A stretch of 64,000 bases of DNA from Cordylochernes scorpioides. Lineage: Eukaryota > Arthropoda > Arachnida > Pseudoscorpiones > Chernetidae. The stretch lies in assembly GCA_030710605.1 (NCBI GenBank), contig CP092875.1, forward strand, positions 69,969,823 to 70,033,822, given 5' to 3'. Shown one piece after another: positions 56,901 through 64,000 of this stretch; within the stretch, counting starts at the first letter, position 1; every line of letters starts with the position of its first letter. Made by a program: the position numbers and the translations under genes. Under the pieces are notes generated by a model, which was given only the letters and a program-made list of their open reading frames with translations, had not been told where the DNA came from and did no database searches.

Positions 56901-57722
56901 AAATTATTTTAAGGTTGCAATGGCGTTCTCAAGCGATATTTAAAATTTTGTGCAACATCTAAAGCACGAGTCAAAAACGAATATACATATTTAACTCACA
57001 AAATAAGATGGCTAATGCATTTATCGAAATTGATGTCTAGCAGGGTAGTTGTCTTTCCAAGTTTAGTCGTTCTCATGATCAGGAGATCTCTCCCTCTTGT
57101 AGTAAAATATGACAAAAAAAACTATTTTCTCTAACACAAAACAGAGTGTATATATTGATAAAAATTTATCAGAAAAGTTTACCTGCCTACCACAATTTAA
57201 AAATGGAATGATTCCATTACTTTCAATCTCTTAAGATGTCACAATTCTGTACCGATTATATAGAATATATCGCTAGAAATCTTATTCTACGTGGAGATTT
57301 CTGAATTTATCCACTGTCTAGGCTATTTTAAAAATTCCATTACTGGAATGAGCATTACTGCCCTAAAATACAGACATTTAGGTGAAGGAGATTAAATATA
57401 ATTTGCTGTCTAAATGTTATTATGATGTAAATAATTCTTGCAATGGTGAATCTCTCTATCTCTCTTTAACGCATGTTGATACAAGAGGATATATCTAAGG
57501 CAATTGCTTACTATATATTTTTTAGATCATCATTATGTAAGGACCAGTCAACAAGTGAATGACTTTGAGACGAAGAGTAAAGCCAGTTCAATTTCTATGT
57601 AAATAACACAAGATGATTATTACCTTACCCAATTGGGAGAATCTGTATGGAGCAAGTCCCTAATAAAGGCTTTTGTGTGTGTGTGTGTGATACAAGAGGA
57701 TATCAAAAAAGACGATACTTAC

Positions 57723-57835
57723 CATGCATAATCCTGAAGAACATTCCGACCATCAAAAGAATAGATTTGGGCTGAGGCGTGCAGTTTGCCTTTGTTCTTA
57801 AAGATGTCGCTCCAAGATGCAAAGAGGATGTCTCC
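57723..57835 (-). CDS. Multiplexin second copy, second endostatin exon
   Basis: Mirrors 18564-18676, 113 nt, with donor gtaagt (57722 downwards) and acceptor gatgtcacag intact. The amino-acid sequence is unchanged, with one synonymous difference (Asn codon). The upstream intron lacks the non-LTR repeat found at 18182-18489. Confidence 0.96.
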
Positions 57836-58093
57836 CTGTGACATCACAGATAAAACGGCGTCACGTAAAATATATTTAGTTTCCTTGGACGCAGTGTGTT
57901 ATAAAAGGAAGATAAATATATTCAAAACTATGTTCATTGCAAGAGGAGGGAGGTATTAAAACAGCAGACAGCAAACGTGTTAGTTCTTATTGTAAAACCT
58001 TTCCTATTTGGTCTTCTCTCGGCAATTATGTGTGAATGACAAATATATTGTAGAAATAATATTGAAGTAGTTCTGAAAATTATTGTTGATTTT

Positions 58094-58453
58094 AACTCCG
58101 CTTTTGCCAGTCCCAAGCCCGGATGAAAAAGGAGGAGGGGGAGCAGTAGCAAGCTCACTAAAAAACCTGGGCTCAGCTGGCCCGGCTGATAGTACACTGT
58201 AAGGGCTCCTAATCCAGGGATACAGGATGAGCAGCGTTTGTACTCCATGTTAGGAGCAGCTGCACATGGCGTCTGTTCCTCATGTCAGAAGTGGCCATTT
58301 CTTTTGGAGCTAAGTCGGCCTGCCACTGAGTAGTGCTCTCAGTCTTAATGACAAAGGCAGACGCATTCTACTTCACCCAGTTATGATGGTTGTCAAGTCT
58401 CAAGCATTACAAACTTAATACCCTAATATGATTGAGTGGAGATAAGAAAGAAG
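58094..58453 (+). mobile_element. Non-LTR-type repeat, right-arm-specific insertion
   Basis: Starts aactccgcttttgccagtcc, ends gagataagaaagaag, with a 12-base duplication attgttgatttt / attgttcatttt (58082-58093 and 58454-58465, one mismatch). It is the same family as 18182-18489 but at a different intron position and in the opposite orientation relative to the gene, i.e. an independent event. Confidence 0.85.
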
Positions 58454-58991
58454 ATTGTTCATTTTTTATACAGTACGTGCATTATATCTTCGGCGAATGT
58501 TAAGACTCGGTTAGAGAAAACTAACGAATGTTAGCAATTATATTTTACCCTGTTTTGCACAACTCACATCAACCGTAACTCCCAATCTCAGAGCATTCTA
58601 TTAGATTTTCGAACCAATCCTACCTTGGTCTACCCCTTCCTTCATCCTTCAAAGTGTATCCCTCCCTCCACTATGGGCAATAATTGTTCTCTTGATAATC
58701 CTGGGAGTACATGTTATGTAAACTTCCATTTCCTTTTGATTACTTATTTAGAAGGCTATACTCCCCATTATATTTTTAAAAGTCATTTGCTGTGAGGTTG
58801 AAGGTTTCTAGTAGAAAGAATTGTGTTTTTACATTAAGCAATTTTGAATCTCTTTATTTTTTCTGGCGTTTTCCCGTGAGAAAGGTGACAGTGAGCAAGC
58901 GAAACGATAGGACACAAATAAAGTTTGGGAAATGGTTTATGTAAACGGTATATTCTATTTTCATTAAAAATTACAGATAGAATAGCTGATG

Positions 58992-59169
58992 CAGTAAAAC
59001 CTCCCTTTAGCGGACACCCCGCTAGCGGACACCTTTCTACAAAGAACAGTTTTCATTTGCAAAATTACAATTTTTACAATTTAGCAACTCTCCGGTAAGA
59101 GGGCACCTCTCCCTAAAAGACACTTTGGCTCTGTAATTAGGTGTTGTCCTTTACAAGGAGGTTCTACTG
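58992..59169. mobile_element. pogo-like MITE, mirrored copy
   Basis: Corresponds to 17289-17466 at the same place relative to the endostatin exon. Ends cagtaaaacctcc ... ggaggttctactg. Confidence 0.85.
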
Positions 59170-59202
59170 TATATTTACTTGTACGGTAGTGTAACAAGAT
59201 AC

Positions 59203-59514
59203 CTTGAGGTTGACGACAGGTAGATGGGAGTCCCGCGGCATCACCAGCTGCACCAGGTCCTGGGTTTGGCCCGTGAGGAACGCCCGGAACGTGCCTCGGA
59301 GTCCAGCCCCGCGGGCCTGCCGGTGGCAGTCGTAGTCGATGCCGCTGATGCCCCCCATTTGGCCGGAGAAGGGGCGGTTGAGGGCCACCAGCTGTAGCTT
59401 GGGGGTCTGGTCCAGCAGCATGTTGCCCACGGGGAGAGGGGGTGGAGGCGGGGGCACGGTAGGGCTGGGGGTCGGTGGACCGCCTGGCTCGGGCACCCTC
59501 ACTGAAGAGCTCAG
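59203..59514 (-). CDS. Multiplexin second copy, hinge and first endostatin exon
   Basis: Mirrors 16944-17255 with intact acceptor (gtcgtccag) and donor (gtatct). Same Pro-rich hinge and endostatin start. Five nucleotide differences, all synonymous by my reading. Upstream flank differs slightly (tgcggccatc region). Confidence 0.96.
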
Positions 59515-59662
59515 CTGGACGACACAGATTTAGCGTGCGGCCATCTCTCACTTCTAAATGGCTTCAGAACAAACAATAATCATTTAGAAAAAAATATAAT
59601 TAGATTATCGTTAAAATCATTTATCCCATAAAAAAGGATTTTTCCCCCAACATATAAGGAAT

Positions 59663-60173
59663 AAATTCGAAACTATTTTAAAGGCGTAAGATTCTTTTTG
59701 ATATTAAACAATTTCTACTGCCCTTACTGCAATGGAAAAATTAAAGGGAGGGCCTGGCTCATCAGTGGTGAACCCTCCCAGCGGTTTCGCCAGTTTAATC
59801 TACCATACCGCTGTTATATTTCATTTTTGGAACTTCCTTTTATAGTGATACTGATGCTAGACTCTTGGAATGGGTATTTTAGATGAACTATAGACATAAG
59901 TTTTGAGGACAGTATGTCCATAGTTCTTCTAAAATACCCATTCCAAGAGTCTAGCAACAGTATCACTATAAAAGGAAGTTCCAAAAATGAAATATAACAG
60001 CGGTATGGTAGATTAAACTGGCGAAACCGCTGGGAGGGTTTACCACTGATGAGCCAGGCCCTCCCTTTAATTTTTCCATTGCAGTAAGGGCAGTAGAAAT
60101 TGTTTAATTTCAAAAATAATCTTACGCGTTTAAAATAGTTTCGAATTTTGATAACAGATGGCGCGCTAGTGCA
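59663..60173. mobile_element. Large palindromic element (right-arm copy, uninterrupted)
   Basis: Arms about 59700-59895 and 59915-60115 with centre near 59905. The tail ataacagatggcgcgctagt then gcatcata lies at the 60130-60170 end. Flanks atataaggaataaa (about 59651-59664) and atatgaggaataaa (about 60172-60185) form a 14-base duplication with one mismatch. It lacks the 284-bp insertion of the left copy and so shows the intact element. Confidence 0.85.
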
Positions 60174-60876
60174 TCATAATATGAGGAATAAACTTTTTTT
60201 CTGCTAAAGCGTTCTTCATAATTTGCTAAAAATTCAAATATCTCACAGATATAATTGTTAAAAGTTACTCAGTATTTTCCAGTAAACATTTTTTTTCTGT
60301 AATTTCTTTACAATTTCCACAATAAACCATGTTAAATTAGGCAATCCTCAAAGATTAGGCTTCCCAAAATATTTCATTATGTGCCAAATGTGGTTATCCG
60401 ATAAGAGGTATTTTCGATTTCAGCTTATAAAAATCGATTTTATTTAACAGGGTGTTTTATTCAGTTTTCAAAACATAATAGATGCAAAATTGACACAGAT
60501 TCTAGCATGCAAAACCGACTAAAAACATGGATACCCATGGTCTTTCTTCCTAGAAACGGGGTTATGTCCACGTCGTTTTTGATCGTGCAAAATAATCATG
60601 CTTCAGACGGGTTGCTCTTGAGAAGCTCAATGGTATCTCAATGACATCGTAAATATAAATCTAGACTCTTTATGATTACTCTTCACAATTCACCCTTTCA
60701 TACCTCATCCCAAAGGTAAGAAATAATCGTTATTTCTCCTTGAAATAAACTTTGATTTTTCGTTGAAAAGAAACACATGCGGGAAAGTTTTCAAATGTCG
60801 TTTTACAATCACAATCCGCATTATATTATATTGTATTATAAATTACTTCATGTATTATTTACGAACGGAAAAATAT

Positions 60877-60951
60877 GTCCAGTGCAGCCTAGTGGACATG
60901 GCATCTGCCCGGTAAGCGGAACACTGTGGGTTCGATTCCCATCCCTGGACA
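60877..60951 (+). tRNA. tRNA-like sequence, Thr (GGT), mirrored copy
   Basis: The same cloverleaf as 15258-15332 with acceptor gtccagt, loop ccggtaa (C instead of the invariant T33), T arm tgtgggttcgattcccat and discriminator A. The T33 change and a second substitution in the D side argue that this copy is not functional. Confidence 0.55.
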
Positions 60952-61129
60952 CTTTTATTTTTCCGTTTATCATTACTCTTCACAATTCACCCTTTCATAC
61001 CTCATCCCAAAGGTTAGAAATAATCGTTATTTCTCCTTGAAATAAATTTTCATTTTTTTCTTGGAAAGTAACACATACGGGATAGTTTTCAAATGTCGTT
61101 TTACATTCTTTGCCCATTATTTTTTATTG

Positions 61130-61920
61130 TAAACTAAAACAAACTGAGGTTTCTCTCCCGGAGTCTCCATAATCTATAGCCAGTAGTAAGGCAAGAGACA
61201 CTAGGTAGCTATCAGGCTGAAAAGGGATCCTATATACAAATATATATTATAAATAAATATGAGATTTCTGTTGATTTTTGATCATCTTGAGGATTATACT
61301 ATGTTAATGCAATCGTGGTCAAAATCTTGAAAATATAATAATAAAAATAATGAAGATTAAAAATAGCTTTAATTGAGCTTATGAAATATAGAAAACATAA
61401 TTTGAGAAAGGTATGCCTGACTTAAGGCGTAAGAATCTAAAAAATGAAAAACATATTTACATAATGTACAAAAGATTTGAGCCGACCAACGGGAAACAAC
61501 AACAATAGAGCTTATATAGTGAAAATGACGGCCTCTGGTGGTCGATTTAACAGAGTATTTTTATCTATGAAATATATTTGAATTTTTTTTTTATATAACA
61601 TATATATAAAATTGTGACATTTGTATAACTATGTGGAAACGTTTTCACACACTACACATTATATAGGGTTAATATTACAAATAAGCACTTTATATTATAG
61701 CTAAGGATTTCTACATATCTCTTAGTTGGGGATATAGATTCTTGATGGATTCTAAAGCTTCTATGAATAAACTTTACATTTTGTTGGGGATGCCAGAATT
61801 ATTGTACATTCGAATTTCAATAGATGGCTTATGGATTAAAGATGCTGCTACAACTGTGATCAATTGTACTACTCGGATATGTTGTAATTATGTACTCTAA
61901 GTTCAACTACAGTGGCATCA
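61130..61920. other. Intron of the second multiplexin copy
   Basis: Counterpart of 14290-15095. No gene recognised. Confidence 0.6.
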
Positions 61921-61923
61921 TAC

Positions 61924-62133
61924 CTGGACATGCCTCCATCCCGCCGAGGTCCTGCAGGCCAGAGAATCCTCGGCTTCCAGGAAAGCAAGAGTCCCTGGAG
62001 GCAGTCCGGCAGATACTGCTAACAGGGCGTCCATGTCAGTGAACCTGAGGGCTCCAGGGACAGCCACGGTGTTGTCGGCCCAGCTTGCCCCTGGGGGGCC
62101 GGGGGGTCCTACCACTGTCTGTCCTGGGGGACC
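61924..62133 (-). CDS. Multiplexin second copy, trimerisation-domain exon
   Basis: Mirrors 14080-14289: acceptor gagtgcag, donor gtatga. The protein segment GPPGQTVVGPPGPPG through GWRHVQ is unchanged, with four synonymous differences. The preceding collagenous exons are not seen further right in this window. Confidence 0.95.
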
Positions 62134-62280
62134 CTGCACTCAATATTCAAATTGTAACAAACTGCGCTCTCAGTTTCCTGCCAGCGTTGGACGTCCCAGC
62201 ACTACGATAAACCCCAATCCCAATAGGCTACATTTCTACATCTATCAAACTAGGAAAAGTGTAAACATTTCTCTCTTTCG

Positions 62281-62495
62281 TAAAGATAGAGGCTGCCTGG
62301 CTAGCATTCATATTTCTATGAAAGATAGACACTTCGGCCAGTTAGAGTTTTTTTATTTTCTCAACGTTTCGACAAAAATCTTTTGTCTTCGTCAGGAGAA
62401 GTAAATAAAAATAAAGCATTTGGCAAGGCGTTAAAAATTGTTCTATAATATATACTATAATGTGTCTATTTTTCATAGAAATATTTTTCTCTTTC
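62281..62495. mobile_element. Right-arm-specific hammerhead-like repeat insertion
   Basis: About 215 bases absent from the left arm (compare 13925-13950), between pyrimidine-rich repeats (tctctctttc and tttctctttc). Contains gcatttggcaaggcgttaaa and, on the - strand at 62400-62358, TTCTC-CTGACGA-extra A-GACAAAA/TTTTGTC-GAAACGTT-GAGAA. It is related to 19485-19860 and to the Penelope-linked motif at 31551-31591. Confidence 0.6.
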
Positions 62496-62660
62496 TTACA
62501 AGAGGCATCACGACATCTTTCCGCAACGAAGCAACGTTTCAAATGCAATTTCTGGATGAGAAACCTGTTGTACGATCTCTTCGACATATTTCAGGTGTCG
62601 TTATCGACGTCCATTTTGTATAAATGCATTAAAAATCAAATTACTTGCATATCATAGCAT

Positions 62661-62914
62661 TGTGGGATGATTGCGTGCGTGTTGGTGTGGCTTGTGGAAA
62701 GGCCGCTGTTAAAAGTATAATTATTTTTTTTTTATAATTTGAATTAATTTATTTAAAGCCAGAAATATATAAAGAGAAAAGAAGTAACGGCCGTTGTAAG
62801 CAAGCTTTGTTGTTGATGACGCGAGTGGCCAGAAAAGTCCCGGATGACGCCCGCGCATGCGTAGTGACGTATTCTCCCAGTTCGCGCTCGCTGAAGCAAA
62901 GTGTGGTCGCCACA
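62661..62914 (-). mobile_element. Solo LTR (254 bp), right-arm-specific
   Basis: On the - strand TGTGGCGACCACACTTTG ... TCATCCCACA, duplication gcat (+ strand) at 62657-62660 and 62915-62918. Same family as 29300-29617 but lacking about 60 bases near its start. Absent at the matching left-arm position (near 9040). Confidence 0.9.
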
Positions 62915-63132
62915 GCATCATCTCTTCCTGCCGTGTAAATTTTACCTCTGTAACGGGTGGCCTTCTTGGTGTAGTAATTTTAGTGGTCAGTACTAAATAT
63001 CATATTGACTGCTATTTTCTTAGAAACATTTTATTTTTGTATAAATATATAAATATATTAGTGTAGAAATTTTTACATATAATGTAGGTGAAAAGTATAG
63101 GGGATTACATATAAAGTTATATATATAGACTT

Positions 63133-63380
63133 CTGAATATAGAGCAATCCATAATATATGTATATTTTGAAAATAAGGCTTATTTTGGATTGTAATAAGA
63201 TTATTTATTAATCCGATATTTCGATGAACCAATCTTCCATCTTTTACGAGGTATTTTGCCGTGAAGCACGTAGCAGGTCGCGTGTTTCACGGCAAAATAC
63301 CTCGTAAAAGATGGAAGATTGGTCCATCGAAATATCGGATTAATAAATGATCTTATTACAATCCAAAATAAGCCTTATTT
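63133..63380. mobile_element. Near-perfect palindromic MITE, right-arm-specific
   Basis: Arms of about 110 bases (ttggattgtaataagat, atatttcgatg, cttccatcttttacgagg, tattttgccgtgaa) around a short centre near 63265. Flanked by repeated tatatagactt (about 63121-63132 and 63393-63403). The left arm at about 5975-5990 lacks it. Confidence 0.8.
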
Positions 63381-63739
63381 TAAAAATATATAGACTTATA
63401 CGGCGGAAAAAATTTCGATTCAAAATGAATAGAGTGTAGTATATTTTGAATCAACTTTTAATTGTTCAATAAGATCGATATAAACGCAGTGTTTACAAAT
63501 AATAATTTAGCTGAGAGAGAGAGAGAGTAGTTAAATGGTTCTTATAAATAAACCGTTCTTACAAATGTGTGTTTCTATAAACGGGGTTTATTGTAGCGTA
63601 AATATATTTTGAATCAAAGAATTGGTGTTAGAGCTGACAATGTTTGAGAGGAAGTTTTTAGAACATTCCAAGATAATAAACTTTAAGTATAAAGAAACCT
63701 TTAATTTTATTCAAACCCTCTTCACAATTTTATCGTTTA

Positions 63740-64000
63740 TGAAAAGATTTGTGTGTTAACAATCGATTATATCATTTATAAAAAGCTTTGTGTGTGGACA
63801 ATCGATTATATAGCTTATGAAAAGCTTTGTGTGTGAACAATCGATTATATAGCTTATGAAAAGCTTTGTGTGTGGACAATCGATTATATAGCTTATGAAA
63901 AGCTTTGTGTGTGGACAATCGATTATATAGCTTATGAAAAGCTTTGTGTGTGGACAATCGATTATATAGCTTATGAAAAGCTTTGTGTGTGAACAATCGA
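63740..64000. repeat. 39-bp minisatellite at the window end
   Basis: Unit agctttgtgtgtggacaatc then gattatatagcttatgaaa, at least six copies, running off the window. Because 39 is divisible by three, an antisense frame reads a 13-residue repeat (THKAFHKLYNRLS), which is not a gene. The first unit resembles the intron sequence beside the collagen exon donor at 5614-5650. Confidence 0.95.

Larger units (their letters stand above)
55754..63766 (-). repeat. Right arm of the inverted duplication
   Basis: Reverse complement of the left arm (5620-20633) minus the left-only insertions, plus its own. Colinear landmarks: multiplexin last exons, pogo-like MITE, palindromic element, tRNA-like sequence with its direct duplication, and intron of exon 5542-5613. 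I estimate intron identity at roughly 90-95% by eye. The far side is truncated by the 39-bp minisatellite and the window end. Confidence 0.95.

Noticed and set aside
59081..59551. 156-codon antisense frame over the endostatin exon with Pro/Arg-rich peptide
   Set aside because: An out-of-frame reading of the GC-rich exon. The endostatin frame is the conserved one.
63772..63996. 74-codon frame with 13-residue repeats
   Set aside because: An arithmetic effect of the 39-bp tandem unit. No start context or composition of a gene.

Overview
The window is non-coding-rich, AT-rich DNA from an invertebrate animal, most likely an arthropod. I could not place it more precisely. Support comes from split genes with GT-AG introns, a collagen XV/XVIII-type (multiplexin) gene with a C-terminal endostatin domain, and a mobile-element load of Helitrons, mariner, piggyBac, pogo-like MITEs, Ty1/copia, Ty3-type LTR elements and Penelope-like elements. 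No prokaryotic operons, CRISPR arrays or rRNA are visible.

Left part (1-20.6 kb): a 25-bp minisatellite leads into the 3' half of a multiplexin gene on the + strand. Three collagenous exons (1871-1990, about 3689-3787, 5542-5613) are followed by the trimerisation-domain exon (14080-14289) and three endostatin exons (16944-17255, 18564-18676, 19901-20114, stop TAA). The introns hold a Helitron cluster with a tRNA-Gly, an almost intact copia element with identical-looking LTRs, palindromic elements, MITEs and a tRNA-like sequence. A canonical hammerhead ribozyme motif lies at 2318-2371.

Middle (20.7-55.7 kb, starting at a 100-N gap): a mosaic of elements. Many are delimited here by their own target-site duplications: piggyBac (TTAA), pogo-like (TA), a long-TIR Mutator-like MITE (9 bp), solo LTRs, a 10.7-kb LTR element with 1.4-kb LTRs and mostly non-coding interior that hosts a Penelope fragment, a dead mariner inside a foldback-like minisatellite region, satellite-cored foldback DNA, a second tRNA-Gly, and a gag-only LTR element with a Helitron inside its 5' LTR. 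The only non-transposon gene here is the 5' end of an unrecognised coiled-coil protein on the - strand (exons 28373-28387, 28180-28306, 21298-21443, with compatible phases).

Right part (55.76-63.77 kb): an inverted second copy of the left arm. The last four multiplexin exons recur on the - strand at 62133-61924, 59514-59203, 57835-57723 and 56485-56272. By my alignment the 849 coding bases differ at 14 positions, all synonymous, while introns are more diverged and carry different insertions. The homology on the left stops at the N gap, so this may be a true inverted duplication or two diverged haplotypes joined in one scaffold. The window ends in a 39-bp minisatellite that appears to have grown from the intron sequence next to collagen exon 5542-5613.
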